A DNA stretch of 57,839 bases from positions 1 to 57,839 of the IMG/VR virus record IMGVR_UViG_3300042569_000835. One strand, 5' to 3'. Positions 12,001 through 17,518 of the stretch are shown here, one piece after another (positions within the stretch are counted from its first letter, which is position 1; the number at the start of each line of letters is the position of its first letter). Origin of the DNA: a virus. Under the pieces are notes generated by a model. That model made no database searches. It saw nothing but the letters and a program-made list of their open reading frames with translations, and was not told the origin of the DNA. The position numbers and the translations under genes were made by a program.

Positions 12001-12029
12001 TGACTATCTGGAAAAAATTTATCTGCCAT
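1..12029 (-). CDS. Giant virion structural protein downstream of gp6, 3' end outside the window
   Basis: The frame is open from the ATG at 12027-12029 to the left edge, so at least 4,009 residues are visible and the C-terminus is missing. The start reads MADKFFPDSQLPIRKT and lies two bases after the gp6 stop, so translation is probably coupled. Seen in order: an N-terminal domain of about 150 residues; scattered short modules with a W/Y...GD.V.Y.G..W pattern (near residues 200, 1500 and 1720, and within 2170-2740); a block of about six FG-GAP-like repeats (roughly residues 2170-2740, with GDQFGFS and VVGAPNS type motifs); and two G.GY..P.I repeat blocks (about 3140-3200 and 3490-3570). T4 has gp7 (1,032 aa, baseplate wedge) at this position, and giant proteins occupy it in other aquatic T4-like phages. 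A baseplate or tail-fibre structural role is inferred from position and repeats. No catalytic motif was recognised. Confidence 0.8.
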   Translation of the reverse strand, partial: MADKFFPDSQLPIRKTIDLLPQIFQTEANSKFLAGALDPLVQPGVLEKKVGYLGRRYGKTYKSSEVYLDTDQTLRSRYQLEPGVVVEKDGKIEQFYDYLDFKNQLKFFNNTEERDDLITAQEHYTWAPPIDWDKFVNYREYYWVPDGPPPIKILGQAQNITSTYRVGLGVGSVYLFTPDGLTNNPTLTLYRGQTYKFQVNVPGNPLLFRTTIDTGTLLYNPDFQYSVGQLVVFDGKLWKAKTNITTSDGSTIDENTDDWEFVDFTSASSSALNYTKGLTNAGIESGTITFEVPLNAPDVLYYQSFTDPNRFGRIVITNVEENTKIDVEKEIIGKTNYTSSNGITLSNGMIVYFGGNVFPEKYSGKINNNKWIVEGVGERITLTNVASLIVSTTFSDTAPEILFDNGGFDTQPFDDASAYPGKKDYITINRSSIDSNPWSRYNRWCHRAVLDYAHTLNNSNFDASETSRAKRPIIEFKSNIQLFNHGSIAKDAVDFVDDFTTDVFSVVEGSTGYIVDGEYLFNGARLLITNDTDTLANNQIYIVNFITHNNIKQISLTRESNVDTQAGDGVLIRRGVKNKGVMYHFNGIDWVKSQLKTSVNQPPLFDLFDDNEVSFGDVETYPVSSFVGTSILSYKIGSGPIDIELGFSVSYLNIDNVGDIQFNFNLDTDSFTYKLDNANYSKEIATGYLKFSNDDTFTNAWNTLDSNYVQPIIDSVDIVEPTNEITTTMVDWNLLADSDIRKILVYLNGVHVRSGFTRTEGTFVFDTQFAVGDTVAIKLFANIDPDTGYYEIPLGLEKNPLNEKIKTFTLGQAADHISTGLELSEDFSGIFPGLNNLRDISGYQTLTRRFLKHSSPAPLSIALLCNKENNIIKSIQYAKKSYTDFKNSFIALAYEIFYNQTANDFVDSVLEEISRTQDVSRPFAGSDMIGSGAYTSINYTVEDTGIKTFALSEKFDLQTLSSRAVYVYFNDQQLLVNRDYEFNSTFGFVNLLIDLVEGDVIQIREYASTAINFIPPTPTKLGLYKKYKPRKFLDDTYVEPREVIQGHDGSITVAYGDFRDDVLLELETRIYNNIKQEYNESVFDIDSILGGYYGNSLYGKPALDKIVSSEFLKWISGTNIDYVNNVFFDSENSFTYTYSNMVDPTGTQNLPGYWREVYIWFYDTDRPHTHPWEMLGFSEMPIWWETEYGPAPYTSNNLILWEDLRDGIIRQGERAGIRDRYKRPSIMSHIPVDGDGKLLSPLSSGLAGNFSLINNQGAFKIGDNAPVEAAWRMSSEWPFAIISALALLKPFEFITDNFNKSSIATNKLGQTINLKTNLFSTLSDFVYENTVDTPVSGLVVYITNYLKSTASSTLKLEDVVSNINVKLSNRISGFVDQQQQKYILDSKNPKSTSSSVFVPPENYDIIFNVSAPIFNLAYSGVILEKVNAGWKISGYDNSTPLFYYYQPTDSQSDPLISVGGLSENFLDWTENTFYGNGVICRFKDKFYRCLSSHTSSTEFSEGTNGSSIWKQLPSLPLTGAVEAFRRRNFNKLRLRTLSYGSILNSIQQVVDFLLGYQEYLKSVGFIFDGYDTASSTSFDWYTSAKEFMFWSKHNWAENSLLTLSPSATYIKIKFAIGVADSILDSFYDYQVLKNDGNPLQPRFINVNRDFQEITVSTTNTTDGIYFLRMHFVLKEHVVVFDDKTVFNDIIYDKPTGYRQERIKARGFRTVDWDGDYTSPGFLFDNVNIAVWQPFTDYKLGDIVSYKSYNWTSKYNQLGSVEFQDAAWSKLDSTPSKSLIPNFDYKINQFSDYYEVNTDGVGSSQRDLARHAIGYQQREYLQNIAEDEISQFRIYQGFIREKGTANAIVKVFDKLSRTQDDSVVLKEEWAFKIGEFGGTTQIDEFEFEIKKDDLVINPQPILLTYSTNSSVVLDQYLRINSSKFTTAPTPFTTDLNRTSYYDGTSRSAGYVNTNHVDFIVKTLDDIVNLNIADVYENAHIWITFYNNEWTVLRYNQEVALRVESLVKTESNVEITLNQIHNFSVGDVVGLKYIDNLTGFFKITATTNKTITVITTSTDEPEIIDSTSATVGIFTIARKLTYQELDNQQAALLNLSSKLWIDNNGSDHWEVIEKTKQYVTYELSEYGITTPIGTGTSVVYIDNLKQIATGIPGSGYVMIYTTKTSGEVIGLKQIVPPPDGFETAVAGSFGKVLAVSPDYKWLAVGAPNASGVKSAYQGELNPSRSYLAGEIALYQGKLWEAVDNIDVGDGSSINFNSQDWKPATIVNANPAARGNGFTDQGMISLYKYNQGQWEIAHSFVSPRQAAYEEFGSAITIGVSGTTYYMAVSAPGSLCDPSIGASTGKGRIYLYQFNGTTWSHLENTKYLGLYQPSPLSIYPAGSIVWSNGSLWEALYDNTGDGSSLSLESNDWKKLDPISTQCSLPTNIAIDDDGSTLAEGLLSPTQLAELVKDGDQFGFSLTMSRDGRLLVVGAPNSDGQYFANYRGDWNVYQEYTEGDVVKYQNGYHRLTDATTSTITSLGQYPDAGLPWLNVGDSASPSTGKIYIYERDVNNLYSLTQTITADSLSDINDTANSGIIGSGDQFGFAIDIDASGTTIVASSPLADINKQNQGAAYVFKYDADSSVSQFRLKQKLQSYEYFTNEYFGSSISISPSTERIVVGAKNAGYSILAFFNDGTTFDRRRTSFSSSRGFPGQVYVYERKDQGYFLVEKLEADLVSGESFGYSIDCTSSVVVVGSPTYQVEGVAVGMVRLFKKSIETNSFNIISQEIPLVDVELLQNIELYDNVNNRKIADLDIVDGFKLKILGVAEQEISFKTVYDPAIYMIGTDDQVVDESQPWFEKNVGKIWWDLSTVKFINYEQSDFAYRIGNWNRQAEGSSVDIYEWVESVLLPSEWSLLADTVEGLAEGISGQPKFADNTVYNTKILYNPNTGLETGTLYYYWVSSKTILPTNNSIRRISAAAIEGFIDNPIGSGIPFVGILGPDKFLAYNLTAIIGTDTALVNVEYTKNKKQLTPIHREYQLLTSGVADSLPSEYLEKKWIDSLVGSDEAGNAVPDSRLPVKKQQGLSFRPRQSMFVNRDKALKIAIDNINSVLTTRPFSDTIDFGNLNRLDPIPSEVLNQYDLSVDTLIDLDQVGTVKVRQAEFTANIINGEIDTIDIKDAGFGYRTVPYIEIQGDGFGAKATITLNAQGKVNSINLISKGRKYTTATIKVRPFSVLVRSDSTLFGFWSVYAWDQQRRIFYRSKSQGYDTTIYWQFVDWWNSDYSINSKIVKEINNIYQEPTLELSVGDLIRVKEYGNGGWVVLEKTAQGAGDLLDNYNLVGRQNGTIQIKDTLYNRLINSLGYDNVGSYDAALYDLQPTKELRIILQAAKENIFVDDLRVEWNNLFFSSIKYAFSEQPYVDWAFKTSFLNAIHNVGDLEQKANYKNDNLESFQSYIEEVKPYRTSIREYTSRYTKTDSSNSAVSDFDLPPAYSVRDGAILPVNQYYNRFNEYPWKSWFDNNGYSIVAIEVADAGADYRTPPAVLITGSGTGATAQAFISNGRVSGIKVITSGSGYTQTPTISLVGGNGSSVNVARAVPILGETKVRSFDLTIKFDRTNKIGTYENFEYSQTFVATGFSAVFDLNYAPSRDKGKITVIKNDQLVISSEYEISLYISTVDSYDLLKGKLKFFANPNLGDVIVINYEKNVELFNSIDRIQKSYQPTSGMKGNNLSQLMTGIDFGGVQVQGTTFDVTGGWDALPWFTDSWDSVESSNDFYYVADGSTTFVVLPYTPENNQPISVYIKRLGDQRPIRIDDPNYTPSWDSSVATNPHAEMPTFIGDGSTNIIEIHRYLSTNSGDTLIFRKLDSDGSVVISDVNLLDTRISGGSLSNIGGAYVTAAGLTPEEIVIDGEKFVSPDQVPAPEENVPGQVLDSLSIKVFNKTNPGATPIQNTVIIGDGVKTRFDIGLTIFEASSVMVYVNKIKQEYIGDSTINYVIDFVENKIEFNVAPATGDVVEIIAIGIGGVGLLDYQ

Positions 12030-12031
12030 TT

Positions 12032-15000
12032 TTAATTTGTACTCGATATGATTGAATCGGAAGAAATTCTAAGTTCGGATGCTGAGAGCGAGGACACAAT
12101 TTCTATATCATCTACTGTTGCACCGCTAACAAAAATTTCATCTACTCTACTTTGGATCTCAAATAAACTGCCAAACGACTGTGTTAGCTGTCTAGGGAGA
12201 ATAACAATATTACTGATATCAGGAGAAACAGTATTTACAATGTAGGTTATCAGTTCGCTGACGTAAAATCTATCTCCAAAGTCCCAGTTGTTGATATTAA
12301 AAAATTCATTTATTGCATTAATAATTCTAACTTTTAAATCGTTGTCGTTGATTAATCTATTAGAGTTTTTAACCACCTTAAACTTTGCCTGTAATTTAAC
12401 ATCTGCGGTGGGTCCGAAAAGAACTTTATAATCTACAGGATGATATATAATTTCATCGCTGATAGATTTTATCAAATCTAAATTAGAACCAAACGATATT
12501 CGTAGACTATCGCTATTTGGCGCTTCTGGTCTAGTTCCTACTCCTGCTAGAAAATTTCTAAAGGCGGTATTATAGCTTCTTGTTAAAAGATAAACGTCGA
12601 TGATATTACTAGAACTAGGATCAATTCTTCTATCAATATTGGCATTATGCACATACTGAAATTTTAATCCGGCACGGCCAACATTTGCCTGATAGGTACT
12701 TTCTAATATCAATGTATTTGTTGTTCTATCTACTCGTTTTACAACATTTTCATCACTGTTATAAAAATATATTAAATCCCCGTCATTGTAATTGTTAACA
12801 TTAACAAGGCTTTCTTTTGACACAATAGAAATATGATTATCGCTATTATCTACATATTCATTTATGGTATTTCCTGCAACATCTATAGATTCTTTAAAAA
12901 ATAAGTAATTGAGATCTAGATCAGTTCCTACAATTTGTTCAAAGGCTTCAGGATTATCAATAACACCATCGTCGTCTGTATCAGAAAATGCTATTTTTAT
13001 TTCATTGGTGCTTTGATAACCGTCATCATATTTTATTGTATCACTTATTTCAAAACTAATATCTTGTTTGAGCGGCCCTAATAAATTGCTGTTAGGATTT
13101 ATACTTAAAACTTTCACCTGATCTTTTATTACGTTGCCAGTCTTGCTATCGTAAGTTTTTTGTGCCGAATCAAAATAAAATCTGTTTTCTTCAAGGCTTC
13201 CAAATATGTAATCGAGTCCACGAATTCTTACAAAATATTCGTCTGCTTCCTTAATAAATGCAATAATCCAAGATGAATCTAAGCTGCTGTTAGAAGTATC
13301 GCCCGACTTACCAAGACTAAAATTATCTAATAAATTTAGATTGGCTGAAGTAATTAGCTTCCAAGACGATTCAATCATAGAATAGCGAAGACCGAAGTTT
13401 AAATTTGAAAATAACAAATTGGTCATTTCTAACTCTAATCCTTCAGATAAGTTAGAAACAAATTTTGGAATAATTCTGGTTGCAATTGCACCTGTAGGAA
13501 TTACATCACTAAACTGAACTGGTCCTAGTCCTGTGCTTAGGACTCCTCGACCAGCATTGGTTCCGTCTCCAACAACCTTAACTGTTTTAGTCCATATAGC
13601 ATTTGTTTGTTCTGGGTCTAAGTCATCACTATTGACTAATTTTCCCCGTTTAAATGCCTTGCCTTCTGGCGCAGTAAACTTGATTAGCGCACCGGGAGTT
13701 GCATATTTTAGTGTACTTGTAGTATATGTTCCTACTTTTAAAATAGCAGAATCAACACTGTTATAAAAATATCCTGTAGAACTGTTAACATCCGTAGTCA
13801 GTTGATTCCACCTATAATTAATATCTGTAAACAAAATTTTATCAAACTTAGTTAGATAAAAATTATAGATATCTGTTGCGGTAAAAATTGGTTCAATACT
13901 ATTCTTAATAAAATTAATAATGTCAATTCTATTAGAATACTTAAAGGCTAGAGATCTTTCTATTTCATCTTTGTAGATAAGTCCATCAGAAGCAAAAACA
14001 TTAACATTTGAATATTTCCCGCTAGCGTCAATAAGATCAAAATTTCTACTTATTCCGCTTGATACTCGATTAATAGCTTTTACTTTTAAAATGTTCTGTG
14101 ATGATGTCAACGGTGCAAGATTATAATCTTCACCGGTAATCATTCTGTTTTGTGTATAATATTGTGCCGGAGCATTTTGTCTAATAGACGCAACAGATTC
14201 AGTAGCCGATGAAGAACTTACTGTGTATTTTAATCCTAATGTTACTGTTAGAGTGTGTCTTACTCCCGACTTATTAACATAAGGAATGCCGATTGTGATC
14301 CCTCGCATTTCATTAGGTGCTATTTGGTACACTAGGCCATTGCTAGTTCTGTAATAAGTTCTAAAAGCGCCGATCGGTAAATTTCCATAAACTCCATCTG
14401 AAAATGCAAGATCAACTCTGTCATTTTCTTTAGTGATTACTGAATATATGTTTCTAATATTAGAATCAATACTGTTATAAGAAATATTATTTCCTATTAA
14501 AGACGACACCTTGGTCCATTCGTTTAATTGTACACCGGTTGAGCTTAATGAATATAACCAAATATCGTCGTTGTTGATATTGTTGCTGTCAATGGCTATC
14601 AACTCGTTGGTTGTAGGAATATCTATAGAAAAATCTGCAAGCTCTAAGGTGCCTTGTTTAAACATTAAGAAAAAACCAGTGTTTGCACTAGTACCACCTT
14701 TTCCATCATTTCTATATACAAATCCCAATTGATTGCCCGGCACTGGAGGTTCTTCATACAATTCTTCTTTGCCTTTGAACCCGGTACTAACTAGCTCAAA
14801 TGTCATTTGTCGTCCAGCAACTATTTTACTGTATGTAAAAATTGGAACATCATTTGATGCTGTTCTAAATCTATATTGGTCTGTGGCAATATCGTCAATA
14901 ATAGCCGTTCCTTGACTTCGGCCGAATACAGTATTATCGGCCATAGCAGCATTTAAAATTGTAACAAATTGTTCGGGCCAATTAGAGTTTGTAGGATCGT

Positions 15001-15433
15001 TCCACACAATAGTCTGTTGTGCTAGATTTTTTCCGTTATTATCTAACACACTTTCTGTAGTACTTACAGTGTCAAATTTTAATATACCTTTAGAAGGAAT
15101 ATTTCTCTTAGCGTTATAACTGAGCATTTTTGCAAGACGTAGAACACTTTCTTTACGCTCTGCAAGTTCAATAAAATTTTCTCTGCTGGCTAAATCAATA
15201 CGGAACGCAAGACTCTGGCCAAGGAATGCAATAGCATCAATTAAGGCTAGGTACTCTGAACTTTCAATGTAGTCATTAAAATCTTCAGGATAGTTTTCAC
15301 GAAAATAGGCAATAATAACTCTGCGAAGATTTTCAAAGTCGTAGCTTTTGAAATCAGAACTTTGAAAAGTCTGATAAATTCTAGTCCAATCTTCATTTAA
15401 AATTAAGTTGTTTTGTCTAGACGTTGTGGTCAT
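12032..15433 (-). CDS. gp6: Baseplate wedge subunit, gp6-like (baseplate J family)
   Basis: A protein of 1,133 residues that should form the wedge ring of the baseplate, two copies per wedge as in T4. The N-terminal part contains a segment typical of gp6 proteins (EYLALIDAIAFLGQSLAFR, about residues 60-80, then a Glu/Arg-rich stretch). The region near residue 430 (ITGEDYNLAP) is the conserved baseplate-J type motif followed by a K..NR segment. The C-terminal 150 residues (Y.VLFG...KLQAKFK, then SELITYI and IVILP) also fit this family. T4 gp6 is 660 residues, so this copy carries large insertions, mainly in the middle. It follows gp25 after 42 bases and directly precedes the giant protein, which matches the T4 order 25-6-7. 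The ATG has only a weak ribosome site in front of it. Confidence 0.85.
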   Translation of the reverse strand: MTTTSRQNNLILNEDWTRIYQTFQSSDFKSYDFENLRRVIIAYFRENYPEDFNDYIESSEYLALIDAIAFLGQSLAFRIDLASRENFIELAERKESVLRLAKMLSYNAKRNIPSKGILKFDTVSTTESVLDNNGKNLAQQTIVWNDPTNSNWPEQFVTILNAAMADNTVFGRSQGTAIIDDIATDQYRFRTASNDVPIFTYSKIVAGRQMTFELVSTGFKGKEELYEEPPVPGNQLGFVYRNDGKGGTSANTGFFLMFKQGTLELADFSIDIPTTNELIAIDSNNINNDDIWLYSLSSTGVQLNEWTKVSSLIGNNISYNSIDSNIRNIYSVITKENDRVDLAFSDGVYGNLPIGAFRTYYRTSNGLVYQIAPNEMRGITIGIPYVNKSGVRHTLTVTLGLKYTVSSSSATESVASIRQNAPAQYYTQNRMITGEDYNLAPLTSSQNILKVKAINRVSSGISRNFDLIDASGKYSNVNVFASDGLIYKDEIERSLAFKYSNRIDIINFIKNSIEPIFTATDIYNFYLTKFDKILFTDINYRWNQLTTDVNSSTGYFYNSVDSAILKVGTYTTSTLKYATPGALIKFTAPEGKAFKRGKLVNSDDLDPEQTNAIWTKTVKVVGDGTNAGRGVLSTGLGPVQFSDVIPTGAIATRIIPKFVSNLSEGLELEMTNLLFSNLNFGLRYSMIESSWKLITSANLNLLDNFSLGKSGDTSNSSLDSSWIIAFIKEADEYFVRIRGLDYIFGSLEENRFYFDSAQKTYDSKTGNVIKDQVKVLSINPNSNLLGPLKQDISFEISDTIKYDDGYQSTNEIKIAFSDTDDDGVIDNPEAFEQIVGTDLDLNYLFFKESIDVAGNTINEYVDNSDNHISIVSKESLVNVNNYNDGDLIYFYNSDENVVKRVDRTTNTLILESTYQANVGRAGLKFQYVHNANIDRRIDPSSSNIIDVYLLTRSYNTAFRNFLAGVGTRPEAPNSDSLRISFGSNLDLIKSISDEIIYHPVDYKVLFGPTADVKLQAKFKVVKNSNRLINDNDLKVRIINAINEFFNINNWDFGDRFYVSELITYIVNTVSPDISNIVILPRQLTQSFGSLFEIQSRVDEIFVSGATVDDIEIVSSLSASELRISSDSIISSTN

Positions 15434-15452
15434 AATTTGCTATCCTATCATG

Positions 15453-15460
15453 TATTTAAC
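15453..15460 (-). promoter_or_regulatory. Possible late promoter element (GTTAAATA variant)
   Basis: The minus strand reads GTTAAATA 20 bases upstream of the gp6 start. It differs at one position from the T4 late consensus TATAAATA. It lies in the 42-base gap between gp25 and gp6 and could give a secondary late transcript for gp6 and the giant protein. In an AT-rich genome this may also be chance. Confidence 0.3.
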
Positions 15461-15475
15461 TAAAAAATAAAGTGG

Positions 15476-15910
15476 TCAGTTTATAATTTTATTTTCTTTA
15501 TCAAAGTCAAATGCCATTCTTTCATTAATGGCAAAAGGCAAATATGTAATATCAGCTTCTATTCTGATACCCATATCTGTAGAATCAATTACTACTCCGT
15601 TGATGGCTATTCTAGGATCATAGTTAATGATCTGTTCAACATCCTCTGTAATTAATTTTTTAACTTCCTCAGTGAACGGTTCAAAAAGCAAATCCCAAAT
15701 TACTGTTCCAAAATCTGGGTTTTCTAATTTTTCCCCTTTTCTAATATAAAAATGATTAATAATATCCTGTTTTACTAAATCAATGTCGTATAATTTAAAT
15801 CCATTTTTAGATTCTTGAGAACTAAATCCCTTGTAGGTAAATGCGATTTGACTGTCAGCAACGCTGGCATTGAGTGATGCTACAGACTTTTGATTGTATA
15901 ATTTTGCCAT
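15476..15910 (-). CDS. gp25: Baseplate wedge subunit, gp25-like (sheath initiator)
   Basis: A protein of 144 residues, close to T4 gp25 (132). It belongs to the GPW/gp25 family, which initiates sheath assembly at the baseplate and bridges to gp6. Visible family features: a middle segment HFYIRKGEKLENPDFGT (about residues 52-68), the following LLFEPFTEE and the Y.PRI motif in LINYDPRIAI style near residue 95. The start has a good ribosome site (AAGGA, seven bases before the ATG). It lies eight bases after the spike gene and before gp6. The old name 'gp25 lysozyme' is not supported by visible catalytic residues. Confidence 0.88.
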   Translation of the reverse strand: MAKLYNQKSVASLNASVADSQIAFTYKGFSSQESKNGFKLYDIDLVKQDIINHFYIRKGEKLENPDFGTVIWDLLFEPFTEEVKKLITEDVEQIINYDPRIAINGVVIDSTDMGIRIEADITYLPFAINERMAFDFDKENKIIN

Positions 15911-15918
15911 TGTATTCC

Positions 15919-17478
15919 TTATGTGTCTCGATCAGTATTTGTAGGTTTTAATACCGTGGGAGCAAAATTTTCATGTAATGACCACGGTTCGTGCATTGGT
16001 ATTCTTTTCATAATACTTTTTGTAGTACCTGCTTGATATCGTTTTTTATTGCCCCACCCGCTGCCTGTACTAGTTACAGGGTTAGCATGTGTGCTCAACG
16101 GTGATGCAGGGGTTGCAGGAGTTGCAGGGGTTGCAGGGGGACCGTTCATGTGAATTTTGCTGGCAGATTCTATATGTTGACCGCCGCTACTGATGTTGGT
16201 ATTGGCTCCTGCTGTAAAATTATTTGCACTACCGGAATTAATATCTGTTGATCCACTAGTAGACAATTTAGTACCCGAAGCCGATATCAAGTCAAATCCT
16301 GCACCTATTGTAATTTTTCCGTCTGCACCTGCAATTAGATTAAAATTGCTGGCGGCTTCTAATTGCATTTTCCCGCCAGCTGCTTTTATATTGACATTTC
16401 GGCCTGCTTCAAAATTAATATCTCTGTCGGCTCTAAAATTTAAATCGTTTTCGGTGTGGATAGAAATACTATCCTGTGCATAGATATCAATTTTACCGTT
16501 AGACGTTAATTCTACCCAGCTGGTACCGCGAGCATTACCAATATAAATTAAATCTTCTGAATTATGTAATAATATCTGATGGCCTGTTCGAGTTCTAAGC
16601 CTTACATATTCGTTATACGGAACATCGGGATTTCCCTTTTCATTTTTTAACGTGTCTACATATTTTACAGGGCCTGTTCCGGCTGTAGTTGCTCTTTGAA
16701 ATTGATCATCACCATCATCAAACACTAACTGTGATCCGCCTAGTCTACTAACGGGCACTGCTGATGGACTTTGAGCTTGTCGCTTTCCGATAAATTGTTT
16801 TTTTGCGTTTGGTCCTCGATCAAAGGGCCCGGGGGTAGAAATACCAAAAACTGTGTTTGGTATACTTCTTCTGGTTGTACTGGTAGTGGTTCCTCGTACA
16901 TCATCTTCTAACAATCCCTGTTCTAAAAACCTATCTGCGATAGGATGTACCGGGCGTTTTATCTTTTCTATTTCTAATTTTTTATCTAGTTCGTTTGTTT
17001 TTCTGTTAATTTCTGCTACAGGCAAAGGCGAAGTAGTATCATATTTCTTTTTTTGTTCTTCGGTTAATTCTACTGATGTTGATCCACCAATAGCCGGAAT
17101 CATGTGATTCATAAATCTACTGGGCACACAGGCAAACCAATAGCCTTCAGATGTATTACCATTAACAAATGCGCACAATACTGTGGATCCAATCTCTGGG
17201 GTTGGAAACCACATGCCATAACTTTTTTGGGTATCGTTAAAATCTGTTTTATTCAACCCCATATTTTCATATCCAGTAACACCATAAAAGGGACTGGCAT
17301 ATTTTACAGTGTATGTTTGACCTAGATCCCCAATCGTGTTGCCGTTATCTCTTTGAAGTGTAACTTCTAATCCGCACATAAATGACGGATCTAAGTATCC
17401 TACTACTTTGGCCAACATTAATCCAGTATCTAGTTTACTAGAATTAACATCGACCGGCGTCCGTTTTTCTATTGACAT
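15919..17478 (-). CDS. gp5: Baseplate central spike, gp5-like
   Basis: A protein of 519 residues that should form the trimeric membrane-piercing spike under the tail tube. The N-terminal OB-fold region (about residues 15-130) shows the family pattern: LDTGLMLAKVVG, a Y.V.YASPFYG segment and MWFPTPEIGSTVLCAFVNG. The middle holds a conserved stretch in which residues 290-310 read as a TRTGHQILLHNSED block. From about residue 330 to 440 there is a repetitive beta-helix needle (alternating polar/hydrophobic IDIYAQ, ISIHTEND, FRADRDINFEAGRN, NVNIKAAGG). This part resembles the VgrG and gp5 C-terminal prism. The Pro/Ala-rich tail after residue 440 contains repeated PATPA. I see no clear T4-lysozyme domain between OB fold and needle, so this is a spike without the lysozyme insert. 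Confidence 0.85.
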   Translation of the reverse strand: MSIEKRTPVDVNSSKLDTGLMLAKVVGYLDPSFMCGLEVTLQRDNGNTIGDLGQTYTVKYASPFYGVTGYENMGLNKTDFNDTQKSYGMWFPTPEIGSTVLCAFVNGNTSEGYWFACVPSRFMNHMIPAIGGSTSVELTEEQKKKYDTTSPLPVAEINRKTNELDKKLEIEKIKRPVHPIADRFLEQGLLEDDVRGTTTSTTRRSIPNTVFGISTPGPFDRGPNAKKQFIGKRQAQSPSAVPVSRLGGSQLVFDDGDDQFQRATTAGTGPVKYVDTLKNEKGNPDVPYNEYVRLRTRTGHQILLHNSEDLIYIGNARGTSWVELTSNGKIDIYAQDSISIHTENDLNFRADRDINFEAGRNVNIKAAGGKMQLEAASNFNLIAGADGKITIGAGFDLISASGTKLSTSGSTDINSGSANNFTAGANTNISSGGQHIESASKIHMNGPPATPATPATPASPLSTHANPVTSTGSGWGNKKRYQAGTTKSIMKRIPMHEPWSLHENFAPTVLKPTNTDRDT

Positions 17479-17518
17479 TTAATATCCTTATTGCTTGATT
17501 GATTTTTCACATTTAATA

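Noticed and set aside
1-12029. Plus-strand frames of 60-107 codons scattered over this region
   Set aside because: All are shadows of the continuous minus-strand frame, without ribosome sites or domain content.
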